DNA from: Streptomyces cucumeris | GTDB taxonomy: Bacteria; Actinomycetota; Actinomycetes; Streptomycetales; Streptomycetaceae | Length of the DNA stretch: 64,000 nucleotides | Reading direction: 5' to 3' | Assembly (NCBI RefSeq): GCF_024295805.1 | Contig: NZ_JANCLX010000009.1 | Location: 120,774 to 184,773, forward strand | Shown: positions 51,320-59,729 of the stretch, in pieces | Numbering within the stretch: the stretch's first letter is position 1 | How the letters are laid out: every line of letters starts with the position of its first letter | Position numbers and translations under genes: made by a program | Notes under the pieces: model-generated | Told to the model about the DNA's origin: nothing | Database searches by the model: none | What the model saw: the letters and a program-made list of their open reading frames with translations, nothing else

Positions 51320-53893
51320 ATGGTCGGCGGCAATCGGCCGGAGGGGCGGGGAACCTCGGCCACGTCCGGTCCGGAACGGGACTGGCGGGGCCGGGAATTG
51401 GGCCTGGCCCTCGATGAAGGACGTATCGAACTGGAGTTGGAGCGCGGTCGCCATAGCGCCGTCCTTCCCGAGCTCACCAGCCTGACCACGGCCCATCCGC
51501 TGCGCGAAAGACTGTGCGGGCTGCTGATGCTGGCGCTGTACCGCGACGGACGGCACTCCGAGGCGCTGGCGGTGTACGACGATCTCCGGCGAAGGCTCGC
51601 ACAGGAGCTGGGGGTGGAGCCGGGAGGCACCCTCACCGGGCTCCGGCGGCGCATGGAGCGGTCCGACCCCGGCCTCACCCGGACCTTCGCCGCGCCCGGG
51701 CCGACATCGACGCGTCCCGCCCAGCTGCCCGCCACCGTCGCGGACTTCACCGGACGCTCGGACTTCCTGGCCGAGCTCGGCGAACGCGTCGCCACCGGGG
51801 AGCCGGCCGGCACCGTGCTGACCATCACCGGCACCGGCGGCATCGGCAAGACGGCACTGGCCGTGCACGTCGCCCACACCACCCGGCACCACTTCCCCGA
51901 CGGCCAGCTCTACGCCGACCTGCGCGGGTCCGGCCCGAACCCCGCGGAGCCGGAAGGTGTGCTGGGTGGTTTCCTGCGTGCCCTGGGGACGCCCGACTCG
52001 GCCGTACCCGACGGCCCCGAGGAGCGGGCGGCGCTCTACCGGTCCGTGCTCACCGGCCGCCGTGTCCTGGTCCTCCTGGACAACGCCCGCGACGCGGCGC
52101 AGGTCCACAGGTTGCTGCCCGGCGGGAACGGCTGCGTCACCCTGGTCACCAGCCGCACCCGGATGACCGGCCTTGCCGGTTCTCACGGGGTGGCCCTGGA
52201 TGTGATGGGACCGGACGAGGCCTACGCACTCTTCGCGCGCATCGTGGGGGAAGAGCGGGCGGAGGTGGAGCGGAAGGCGGCCATGGCGGTGGTGAGCGCC
52301 TGCGGCCATCTGCCGCTCGCGATCCGCATCGCCGCCTCCCGGCTCGCGGCCCGCCGCACCTGGACCGTCTCCGTCCTGGCCCGCAAGCTCGCCGACGAGC
52401 GGCGGAGGCTGGATGAGCTGCGCGCCGGGGACCTGGCCGTCAAGGCCACCTTCGAGCTCGGTTACGGACAGCTGGAGCCCCCGCAGGCCCGGGCGTTCCG
52501 GCTGCTCGGCCTCGCCGAAGGGCCCAATGTCTCGCTCGCCTCCGCCGCGGCGGTGCTCGGACTGCCCCATGAGGACACCGGCCGCCTCCTCTCCTCGCTG
52601 GAGGACATCTCGCTCCTGGAGGCCACCGCACCGGGCCGGTACCGGTTCCACGACCTGGTCCGGCTCTACGCACGGGCGTGCGCGGAGCGCGGAGCCCAGC
52701 CGCCGGGCGAGCTGGACGCCGCGCTCTCCCGCCTGCTGGACTTCTACCTGGCCACCGCCGCCCGGGTGTACGCCTTGGAGCGGCCGGGCGACCGCACCGT
52801 GGAGCACTTCGAGCCCACCAGCGCCTCCCCCCTGAGCTTCCCCTCCTCACGAGCCGGACTGGACTGGCTGTTCAGCGAGGCCGACGGGCTGATCAACTGC
52901 GTGTCACAGTGCACCGGGCCGGACACCCGCCGCCGCGCCGCCGACCTGCTGATGGCCGCCCTCGACCTCGCCGAATCGGGAGCACGCCCGCGTCAGTACG
53001 AAGGTGCCGCCCTGGCCGTCAGCGAAGCGGCGCGCACCGCGGGGGACAGTCACACCGAAGCGCGCGCCCGCTCGGCCCTGGGGCATCTGTACAGCTTCAC
53101 CGGCCGCTTCGACCAAGCCGCACGGGAACTGCGGCGCGCTCTGACACTCGCCGCCGAGGACCCGGTCGTCGCGAGCCGTGCCGCGAACCAGCTCGGGATC
53201 GTGGTCAGCGGCCAGGGCCGCCACGAGGACGCCGAAGGCTTTCTGGAACAGGCACTGGCCGCGTTCCGCGCCGACAGCAACGAGGCGGGCGAGGCGAGCG
53301 CACTGTCCAACCTCTCACGGCTGCATGTGACGCTCGGCCGCACCGAGTCCGGGGTCACCCTGGCCGAGCAGGGTCTCGCGATCTACCGGCGGCTCGGTGC
53401 GCCCCTCCGGCTGGCGAATGGAATGTACACACTGGGGATCGCCCTCACCCGCGCCCATCGGCTGGACGAGGCGATCGTCCAGCTCACTCAGGCCCTCGGA
53501 CTGTTCCGGGATGCCCGCCAGACACTATGGGAAGGGATGACCCATTTCCGGCTGGCCGAAATCCACCTTGCTGCCGACCGCCCCGGCAAAGCACTGGCAC
53601 ATGTCGAGCGGGCACTGGCCCTCGGGGGCCTGGGAGGCGAGTGGCGCAGGTTCTCCTTCCTCACCGTACGAACAAAGGCCCTGATGGCCCTGGGACACGA
53701 AACACGCGCACGGGAGTGCTGGTGGGAGGCGCGCGAGCTCCGGGAGCGGCTGGACTCCCCGGAACCCACCGAGGTGCGCCAACTGCTCGCCGGTACGCCC
53801 TGGATACCCTTGCCGGACCAGGATTCATTTCCCGGCCAATCCAGAAGGTCCCTACCGGGAGACTCTCTGACCGAAAGGCGTCCACCAACCTGA
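51320..53893 (+). CDS. AfsR-like NTPase/TPR protein lacking its DNA-binding domain
   Basis: An 857-residue relative of AfsR. The second half of the bacterial transcriptional activation domain (TTAHPLRERLCGLLMLALYRDG, about residues 56-77), an NB-ARC NTPase with Walker A GTGGIGKT (171-178) and a TPR region are present. The N-terminal OmpR-type winged helix and the first part of the activation domain are missing: LRERL is at residue 61 here and 200 in the neighbour. Start 51320 is chosen because its upstream DNA aligns with that of the neighbour. It cannot bind DNA by itself and may act through heteromers with the intact paralogue. A 25-residue tail is extra. Confidence 0.82.
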   Translation: MVGGNRPEGRGTSATSGPERDWRGRELGLALDEGRIELELERGRHSAVLPELTSLTTAHPLRERLCGLLMLALYRDGRHSEALAVYDDLRRRLAQELGVEPGGTLTGLRRRMERSDPGLTRTFAAPGPTSTRPAQLPATVADFTGRSDFLAELGERVATGEPAGTVLTITGTGGIGKTALAVHVAHTTRHHFPDGQLYADLRGSGPNPAEPEGVLGGFLRALGTPDSAVPDGPEERAALYRSVLTGRRVLVLLDNARDAAQVHRLLPGGNGCVTLVTSRTRMTGLAGSHGVALDVMGPDEAYALFARIVGEERAEVERKAAMAVVSACGHLPLAIRIAASRLAARRTWTVSVLARKLADERRRLDELRAGDLAVKATFELGYGQLEPPQARAFRLLGLAEGPNVSLASAAAVLGLPHEDTGRLLSSLEDISLLEATAPGRYRFHDLVRLYARACAERGAQPPGELDAALSRLLDFYLATAARVYALERPGDRTVEHFEPTSASPLSFPSSRAGLDWLFSEADGLINCVSQCTGPDTRRRAADLLMAALDLAESGARPRQYEGAALAVSEAARTAGDSHTEARARSALGHLYSFTGRFDQAARELRRALTLAAEDPVVASRAANQLGIVVSGQGRHEDAEGFLEQALAAFRADSNEAGEASALSNLSRLHVTLGRTESGVTLAEQGLAIYRRLGAPLRLANGMYTLGIALTRAHRLDEAIVQLTQALGLFRDARQTLWEGMTHFRLAEIHLAADRPGKALAHVERALALGGLGGEWRRFSFLTVRTKALMALGHETRARECWWEARELRERLDSPEPTEVRQLLAGTPWIPLPDQDSFPGQSRRSLPGDSLTERRPPT

Positions 53894-53946
53894 CAATCCG
53901 TCGGCCGACGCCGCATCGTTATCCGTGTTGGCCCTGTGGAGACGTC

Positions 53947-53970
53947 CGGCCCCTACTGACGTAGGGGCCG
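53947..53970. promoter_or_regulatory. Hairpin/dyad before the intact AfsR paralogue
   Basis: CGGCCCCTAC and GTAGGGGCCG form a perfect 10-base stem around TGAC. It overlaps the start of the promoter-like segment shared by both paralogues (CTGACGTA). It may end the upstream message, act as an operator, or both. Confidence 0.5.
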
Positions 53971-54022
53971 CTGGCAAGGCAAACTGGCCCCTGCAACTGG
54001 GAGGCAGAGGCAGGGGGAGACC

Positions 54023-56947
54023 ATGGCCGGCGAGAAGGAGCGAGCGCAGGACCAGCCCTTGCGCTTCACCGTGCTCGGACCGGTACGCGCATGGCGGGGC
54101 GAGCAGCAGATCAGTACGGGATCTCCCCAGCAGAGGGCACTGCTCGCCGCTCTGCTGCTGCGGAGCGGACGCACGGCCACCGCCCCCGAGCTGGTGGACG
54201 CCCTCTGGGGTGAGGAACCGCCGGACGCTGCCATCGCGGCGCTGCGCACCTACGCCTCCCGGCTCCGCAAGGCATTCGCACCGCACTCGGACGTCCTGGT
54301 GAGCGAGTCGGGCGGTTACGCGGTGCGGGCGGGGGCGGGGGCCCTGGACGTCGAGATGGCCGAACGGCTCGTGACGGATGCCGAGAAGTCGCGGAACTCC
54401 GGTGACCGGCTGCAGGCCCGTGAACTCATCACGAAGGCACTCGACCTGTGGGACGGCGAGTCCCTGGCGAACCTCCCCGGACCGTACGCGGAGGTGCAGC
54501 GGGCACGGCTGTCGGAATGGCAGCTGGTCCTCACCGAGACCCGGCTCGACCTGGACCTGGAGCTCGGCCACCACACCGATGTCGTCTCCGAGCTCACGGC
54601 GATGACCGCGGCTCATCCGCTGCGGGAGCGGCTGCGCGAGCTGCTGATGCTGGCGCTCTACCGCAGCGGACGGCAGGCCGAGGCGCTGGCCGTCTACAAC
54701 GACACCCGGCGGCTGCTCGCCGAGGACCTCGGGGTGGATCCCTGCCCGGAGCTGTCCGAGCTGCACCAGCGCATCCTCCAGGCGGATGCGGAGCTGGCGG
54801 CGCCCCCGGACAGTCGTGTGGCGGCGGGCCCCACCTTCGTCCGCCCGGCCCAGCTGCCCGCGACGGTCGCCGACTTCACCGGCCGGGCGGCATTCGTCAC
54901 CGAACTCAGCGATCAACTCGCATCCGCCGAGGGGCATGTCATGGCCGTGTCAGCGGTCGCGGGCATCGGCGGAGTCGGCAAGACGACGCTGGCCGTGCAT
55001 GTGGCCCACGCCGCCCGGCACCACTTCCCGGACGGCCAGTTGTACGTGGATCTGCAGGGAGCGGGTCCGGTGCCCGCCGAACCCGAGGCCGTCCTGGGAT
55101 CCTTCCTGCGCTCCCTGGGCCTCCCGGAGTCCGCCGTCCCCGACGGCGTCGAGGAGCGCTCCGCGCTCTACCGCTCCACCCTCGACGGCCGCCGCGTCCT
55201 CACCCTGCTCGACAACGCCCGCGACGCCGCCCAGGTACGCCCGCTCCTCCCCGGTACCGAAGGCTGTGCCGCCCTCATCACCAGCCGCGCCCGGATGGTG
55301 GACCTGGAGAGTGCGCACCTCGTCGACCTCGATGTGATGAGCCCCGACGAGGCCCTGGTGCTCTTCACCCGCATCGTCGGCGAGGAGCGCGTGCGGAGCG
55401 AGCGCAAGGCGGCCATGGACGTGGTGGCGGCCTGCGGCTTCCTGCCGCTCGCCATCCGGATCGCCGCCTCCCGGCTGGCCTCCCGCCGTATGTGGACGGT
55501 CTCGACGCTGGCACTCAAGCTCGCCAACGAACGCCGCCGCCTGGACGAACTGCGGGTCGGCGACCTGGCGGTGCGGGCGACCTTCGAACTCGGCTACGGC
55601 CAGCTCGAACCCGAACAGGCGAAGGCGTTCCGGCTGCTGGGGCTGGCGGAGGGACCGGACATCTCGCTGGCCGCCGCGGCGGTCGCCCTGGATCTGGACC
55701 CCTTCGACGCCGAGGAACTGCTCGAATCGCTCGTCGACGCCTCATTGCTCGAGTCGGCCGCACCGGGCCGCTACCGGTACCACGATCTGGTGCGGCTCTA
55801 CGCGCGTGACTGCGCGGAGCGTCACCAGTCGGCGGCTGACCGCGAGGCCGCGCTGTCCCGGCTGCTGGACTTCTACCTGGCCACCGCCGCCCGCGTGCAC
55901 GCCATGGAGCGGCCGGGCGACCGGCTGGTGGACCACCTGTCGCCCACCACCCACCCGGGACTGGACTTCCCGCACCAGGACGCCGCTCTCGACTGGTTGT
56001 TCACCGAGGCCGACTGCCTGCTGATGTGCGCCCAGCAGGCGGCACGCGGGGAGACGCTGCGCCGGGCCGCGGATGTGCTGCTGGCCGCCATCGACCTCGC
56101 CGAGTCCGGTGCCAACGCGCCGCGTTACGAGGCACTGGCCCAGGTCATCAGCCGGACCGCACGCGGGGCGGGCGACACCCGGGCCGAGGGCCGCGCGCGG
56201 GTGTGCCTGGCCAAGGTGCACCAACTGGCCGGGCGGCTCGACGAGGCGGACGCGGAGGCCGAGCGTGCGCTGGATCTGGGGACCGCGGCACGGGACTTCG
56301 TCATCGTGGGGCGCGCCCGCACCGAACGCGGCATCCTGGCACACCTGAGCCGTACCCGCTGGGACGACGCGGAGCACCACTTCCTCGAGGCCATCGAGGC
56401 GTACCGGGCCGTGGACGACCGGCCCGGCGAGGCCAGCGCGCTGTGCAACCTCTCCCGCGCCTATGTGGAGATGGACCGTATCGACAGCGCGATCGAACTG
56501 GCCCGGAAGGGCGTGGAGATCTACGAGAGCCAGGGACGCACCCTGCGCGTCGCCAATGGCAAGTACGCACTGGGGATCGCCCTGACCGGAGCCGGACTGC
56601 TCACTCCGGCACTGGAGCAGCTCAATGAGGCCCGGGACCTCTTCCACGAGCACCGCCAGCCCTTGTGGGAGGGAATGGCCCACCAGCGTCTGGCGGAGGC
56701 TCATCTGGCCGTCCCCAGCCCCGCCAAGGCCGCCACCCATGCCGAACAGGCCCTGGCACTACGGGGGATCGGCGGCGACTGGCGGCGGGCCGTGGTGCTG
56801 ACGCTGCTCGGCAAGGCCCTGCTGGAGCTCGGCCAGGACGGACGGGCGGAGGCGTGCTGGCGCGAAGCCCTGTCCATCCACGAGCGGTTGGGAACTCCGG
56901 AGGCGCAGGATGTCCAAAGCCTGCTGACCCCCGCCGCTACCCTCTGA
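54023..56947 (+). CDS. AfsR/SARP-family regulator with NB-ARC and TPR domains
   Basis: A 974-residue AfsR-type activator. Residues about 12-105 form an OmpR-like winged helix (FTVLGPVRAWRG, PELVDALWGEEPPDAAIAAL); 110-255 is the activation domain; the NTPase has Walker A GIGGVGKTT (314-322); TPR-like helices fill the C-terminus. Proteins of this type bind direct repeats upstream of target genes, often small regulators such as afsS placed just downstream. Here two small GEGHTP genes follow directly. ATG 54023 has GGGGGAG a few bases upstream. It is a tandem paralogue of the truncated protein at 51320. Confidence 0.9.
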   Translation: MAGEKERAQDQPLRFTVLGPVRAWRGEQQISTGSPQQRALLAALLLRSGRTATAPELVDALWGEEPPDAAIAALRTYASRLRKAFAPHSDVLVSESGGYAVRAGAGALDVEMAERLVTDAEKSRNSGDRLQARELITKALDLWDGESLANLPGPYAEVQRARLSEWQLVLTETRLDLDLELGHHTDVVSELTAMTAAHPLRERLRELLMLALYRSGRQAEALAVYNDTRRLLAEDLGVDPCPELSELHQRILQADAELAAPPDSRVAAGPTFVRPAQLPATVADFTGRAAFVTELSDQLASAEGHVMAVSAVAGIGGVGKTTLAVHVAHAARHHFPDGQLYVDLQGAGPVPAEPEAVLGSFLRSLGLPESAVPDGVEERSALYRSTLDGRRVLTLLDNARDAAQVRPLLPGTEGCAALITSRARMVDLESAHLVDLDVMSPDEALVLFTRIVGEERVRSERKAAMDVVAACGFLPLAIRIAASRLASRRMWTVSTLALKLANERRRLDELRVGDLAVRATFELGYGQLEPEQAKAFRLLGLAEGPDISLAAAAVALDLDPFDAEELLESLVDASLLESAAPGRYRYHDLVRLYARDCAERHQSAADREAALSRLLDFYLATAARVHAMERPGDRLVDHLSPTTHPGLDFPHQDAALDWLFTEADCLLMCAQQAARGETLRRAADVLLAAIDLAESGANAPRYEALAQVISRTARGAGDTRAEGRARVCLAKVHQLAGRLDEADAEAERALDLGTAARDFVIVGRARTERGILAHLSRTRWDDAEHHFLEAIEAYRAVDDRPGEASALCNLSRAYVEMDRIDSAIELARKGVEIYESQGRTLRVANGKYALGIALTGAGLLTPALEQLNEARDLFHEHRQPLWEGMAHQRLAEAHLAVPSPAKAATHAEQALALRGIGGDWRRAVVLTLLGKALLELGQDGRAEACWREALSIHERLGTPEAQDVQSLLTPAATL

Positions 56948-56964
56948 CCTGCTACGGCGCCCCC

Positions 56965-56982
56965 GTTCATCAATCGTTTATC
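56965..56982 (+). repeat. Heptamer direct repeat at 11-base spacing
   Basis: GTTCATC (56965-56971) and GTTTATC (56976-56982) match at six of seven bases and are spaced 11 bases start to start, one helical turn, as SARP/AfsR sites usually are. It lies just after the AfsR-like gene and upstream of the first small gene. Confidence 0.45.
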
Positions 56983-57075
56983 GCCGTCCGCAATTCTCTT
57001 TAACGGTCGATCCGTCCCCGCGGGGGGCAGACGGGTCGGTTGTGAGGTCACACCGTAGTGTGGGCGGCCCTTGCG

Positions 57076-57117
57076 GGGCCCGTCCGGCGACCCACGGGGG
57101 AGTCGCCGGGCGGGCCC
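57076..57117 (+). other. Large hairpin in the leader of the GEGHTP repeat gene
   Basis: Two 16-base arms (57076-57091 and 57102-57117) pair with a single G-U around a 10-base loop, 37 bases before the GTG start. A TAGTGT hexamer at 57056-57061 may be the -10 of the small gene; if so the hairpin is in its 5' leader. Otherwise it is the terminator of the AfsR-like gene. Confidence 0.6.
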
Positions 57118-57154
57118 GACGGCGCCCAACGACCAGCATCCGATGGAGTTCACC

Positions 57155-57439
57155 GTGACGAATGCAGACAAGAAGCCCGAGTCCGACGCCTTCCGGCCGC
57201 TGGAGGCCGACCCGGTCCCCACCTCTCTCTCCACCATGGGCGAGGGTCACACCCCTGCCCCACCGCAGCTCTCGACGCAAGGGGAGGGCCACACTCCCGC
57301 GCCGCCACAGCTGTCGACCCAGGGCGAGGGCCACACTCCCGCGCCGCCACAGCTGTCACCCAAGGGCGAGGGCCACACCCCTCCGCCGCCGAAGAAGGCC
57401 GCGGAGGGCGAAGGTCACACCCCGTCGGCACCCGAGTAG
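57155..57439 (+). CDS. Small GEGHTP-repeat protein (AfsS-like or multi-core peptide)
   Basis: A 94-residue protein. After a charged 30-residue head (TNADKKPESDAFRPLEADPV) it has five GEGHTP motifs; three sit in near-identical 14-residue units of the form GEGHTPAPPQLSTQ, followed by GEGHTPPPP and GEGHTPSAPE. There is no signal peptide. GTG 57155 has GGAG six bases upstream; the upstream ATG 57143 would place the ribosome site inside the ORF. The (D/G)xH(M/T)PxPP style and position after an AfsR-type gene recall AfsS, a small repeat protein activated by AfsR. A repeated precursor peptide is the alternative, but no modifying enzyme is adjacent. Confidence 0.75.
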   Translation: MTNADKKPESDAFRPLEADPVPTSLSTMGEGHTPAPPQLSTQGEGHTPAPPQLSTQGEGHTPAPPQLSPKGEGHTPPPPKKAAEGEGHTPSAPE

Positions 57440-57471
57440 ACCGGGACCCGAAGCCACCCATGAGGTGACAC

Positions 57472-57522
57472 GAGGAGCCGGTGTCGATGACGCGGAGGGG
57501 ACGTCATCGGCACCGGCTCCTC
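57472..57522 (+). terminator. Terminator after the GEGHTP repeat gene
   Basis: Two 20-base arms (57472-57491 and 57503-57522) pair with one G-U around an 11-base loop, 33 bases after the stop, with TCTAT following. It should separate this gene from the next small gene. Confidence 0.85.
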
Positions 57523-57654
57523 TCTATGCCGTGGGCGAGGCACATCGCGCCAAGTTTCGCCCACTTTTGGCCAGATGACTGAACCCATCAGTCCTTCTAC
57601 GGCCACTTTGCATTACAAAAGCATCCACCACCCCCCGTACCGGAGGAAACTGGA

Positions 57655-57846
57655 ATGTCTCGTACCACAAAAGGCATAGCTACCATGGTTCTTGCGATGG
57701 GCATCGCGGCCGGCACCGGCCAGTCTGCCTCCTTCGCGGTCGCGAATGACAGCCACACCCCCGTGGTCGTGGCGGATTCGTCCACCGGCAGTGCGACCCT
57801 GAGCGCCCAGGGCGAAGGCCACTCACCGGCCCCCGACCCCCGCTGA
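57655..57846 (+). CDS. Small secreted protein with GEGH motif
   Basis: A 63-residue protein. The first 28 residues are a signal peptide (basic MSRTTK, hydrophobic core, likely cleavage after SFA), leaving a mature peptide of about 35 residues. That peptide has NDSHTP near its start and ends GEGHSPAPDPR, the same motif as the preceding repeat protein. GGAGG lies about ten bases before the ATG. A TTTCGCC/TTTGGCC direct repeat at 11-base spacing (57555-57572) lies upstream. It could be an extracellular signal or structural peptide linked to its cytoplasmic neighbour; no function is known. Confidence 0.75.
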   Translation: MSRTTKGIATMVLAMGIAAGTGQSASFAVANDSHTPVVVADSSTGSATLSAQGEGHSPAPDPR

Positions 57847-57922
57847 CGCACCCCGCGTCCGCACCGCTCCCTCTCCCGGCCGGCTCGGCCCTGGCACCGA
57901 CACCGATGCCACGGTCCGCGAA

Positions 57923-57965
57923 GGGCTCCCGAAGCGCCGGAAACAGCCGGCCGTGAGAGGAGCCC
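57923..57965. terminator. Possible terminator between the small gene and the acyl-CoA ligase
   Basis: Outer arms GGGCTCC and GGAGCCC with an inner CCGG pair span 43 bases between convergent genes. The stem is imperfect and less certain than the others. Confidence 0.4.
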
Positions 57966-58005
57966 CGTACGCGACCGCCTGCGGTCCTTCCCGGCGCGCC
58001 CCGTC

Positions 58006-59592
58006 TCAGCGCGCCCGCAGCGCAGTCTTGAGCACCTTCCCGCCGGCGTTGCGCGGCAGGGCGGTCAGGAACTCCACCTGTCGGGGCACCTTGTAGTTCG
58101 CCATCTCCCGCCGCGACCAGGCGATCAGATCGTCCGCGGTCAGCGTGGCCCCGGGGCGGCGGACGGCGTATGCCTTGGCCACCTCGCCCAGCCGGGGGTC
58201 CGGGATGCCGATCACGGCCACGTCGGCCACGTCCGGGTGGCGGGCGATCAGCCGCTCGATCTCGGCGGGATAGGCGTTGAAGCCGCCGACGATGAACACG
58301 TCCTTGATCCGGTCGGTGATCCGGAGGCTGCCCCCGGCGTCCAGCACCCCGATGTCACCGGTCCGCAGCCAGCCGTCCGGGGTGATCGCGCGGGCGGTGG
58401 CCTTCTCGTCCTCGAAGTAGCCCCGCATCACGTGGTAGCCGCGGACCAGGACCTCGCCCGGGGTGTCCGGCGGCAGCGCGGCACCGTTCGGCCCGACCAC
58501 CTTGATCTCGGTGTCGGGGATGGCACGTCCGGAGGTGCCCGAGACGGTCTCCGGGGGATCGCCGCGACGGCACATGCTGACCGTGCCGGACGCCTCCGAC
58601 AGCCCGTAAGCGGTCAGTACGGTGGCGATGCCCAGCTCACCTCGGAGCCGGTCCACCAGTTCCCGCGGGACGACGGAGGCGCCGGTCACCACCAGGCGCA
58701 GCGCGGACAGGTCATGGGCCGCGCGCGCCGGATGGTCCAGGAGCGACTGGTGGAGGGTGGGCGGTCCGGGCAGCACGCTGATGCGTTCGGCCGCGATGTT
58801 GGCGAGGGCGGTCTCCACGCCGAACACCGGCTGCGGCACCATCGTGGCGCCGCGCAGCAGACAGGCGATGATCCCGGCCTTGTAGCCGAAGGTGTGGAAG
58901 AACGGGTTGACGATGAGGTAGCGGTCGCCCGGCACCAGCCCGGCGATCTCGCTCCAGTGGCGGTAGACCCGTACGGTCTGGGCGTGGGTGATCACCACAC
59001 CCTTGGGTTCGCCGGTGGTGCCCGAGGTGAAAGTGATGTCGGAGGGGTCGTCGGGGCGTACCGCGTCCGCCCGGTCCCGTACCGCCGAGTCCGGCACGCC
59101 GGCACCGGCGGCCAGGAACTCCTTCCAGGTGCGGAAGTCGTCCGGGGCGTCATCGGCGAGGACGATCACCTCCCGCAGCTCCGGGAGGCCCGGGAGCGGA
59201 CCGCTGCCCGGCCCCTGACCGGCCGCCCTGCGCAGCGATGCCACATAGGAGGTGCCCAGGAAGGTGCCGGTGACGAACAGATGGGTGGCGCGGGTGCGGC
59301 GCAGTACGTACGCGGCCTCGGCGCCCTTGAAGCGGGTGTTGACCGGGACCAGCACCCCGCCCGCGGTGACCGCGCCCAGCGCCGCCACGATCCAGTCGGT
59401 GGTGTTGGGTGCCCAGACCGCGATCCGGTCGCCGGGTGCCACGCCCGAGGCGAGGCAGGCCGCGGCGGCCCGTTCGATCCGCGTGCCCAGCTCCGCGTAG
59501 GAGATCCGGGAGCGCCCCTCGACCACGGCCTCGTCCGTGCCGTACCGCCCGGCCGCCGTCCGCACCAGCGCCGGGATGGTGTCCTCCGCCAT
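58006..59592 (-). CDS. Acyl-CoA synthetase (FadD-like)
   Basis: A 528-residue AMP-forming acyl-CoA ligase. The P-loop TFTSGTTGEPKG is at residues 187-198, YGLSEASG and GWLRTGDIG follow, and the C-terminal PRNAGGKVLK holds the catalytic Lys. The overall sequence resembles FadD3-type ligases that activate steroid side-chain or ring fragments, though fatty or other acids are possible. GGGAGG is six bases before ATG 59592. It is divergent from the thiolase-like operon with operator 6 between them, so it should supply that operon's CoA substrate. Confidence 0.85.
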   Translation of the reverse strand: MAEDTIPALVRTAAGRYGTDEAVVEGRSRISYAELGTRIERAAAACLASGVAPGDRIAVWAPNTTDWIVAALGAVTAGGVLVPVNTRFKGAEAAYVLRRTRATHLFVTGTFLGTSYVASLRRAAGQGPGSGPLPGLPELREVIVLADDAPDDFRTWKEFLAAGAGVPDSAVRDRADAVRPDDPSDITFTSGTTGEPKGVVITHAQTVRVYRHWSEIAGLVPGDRYLIVNPFFHTFGYKAGIIACLLRGATMVPQPVFGVETALANIAAERISVLPGPPTLHQSLLDHPARAAHDLSALRLVVTGASVVPRELVDRLRGELGIATVLTAYGLSEASGTVSMCRRGDPPETVSGTSGRAIPDTEIKVVGPNGAALPPDTPGEVLVRGYHVMRGYFEDEKATARAITPDGWLRTGDIGVLDAGGSLRITDRIKDVFIVGGFNAYPAEIERLIARHPDVADVAVIGIPDPRLGEVAKAYAVRRPGATLTADDLIAWSRREMANYKVPRQVEFLTALPRNAGGKVLKTALRAR

Positions 59593-59641
59593 GAGCCGCC
59601 TCCCGCCGGGCCGCGCCCGGATCTCACCAGCAGACCGATAG

Positions 59642-59656
59642 CTGACTGTCCGTCAG
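59642..59656. promoter_or_regulatory. Operator 6: CTGACT-GTC-CGTCAG
   Basis: The shared motif with one mismatch in the left arm, in the 137-base divergent region: 50 bases before the ligase start and 74 bases before the thiolase-like start. One site can control both units. Confidence 0.65.
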
Positions 59657-59729
59657 ATTAGCGGTACCCTTCCCCGCTGTCAGCACCGGTGACCGCGGGC
59701 ACCGGGGAACCGCGACCACGGAGGTGGCG

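Noticed and set aside
53911..53970. CTGACG at 53956 as a seventh copy of the catabolic operator
   Set aside because: Only the left half-site is present; the dyad here is CGGCCCCTAC/GTAGGGGCCG, a different palindrome.
57155..57439. Firm call of a RiPP precursor
   Set aside because: The repeats resemble cores, but no maturase, protease or transporter gene is adjacent, and the AfsS-like reading explains position and motif at least as well.
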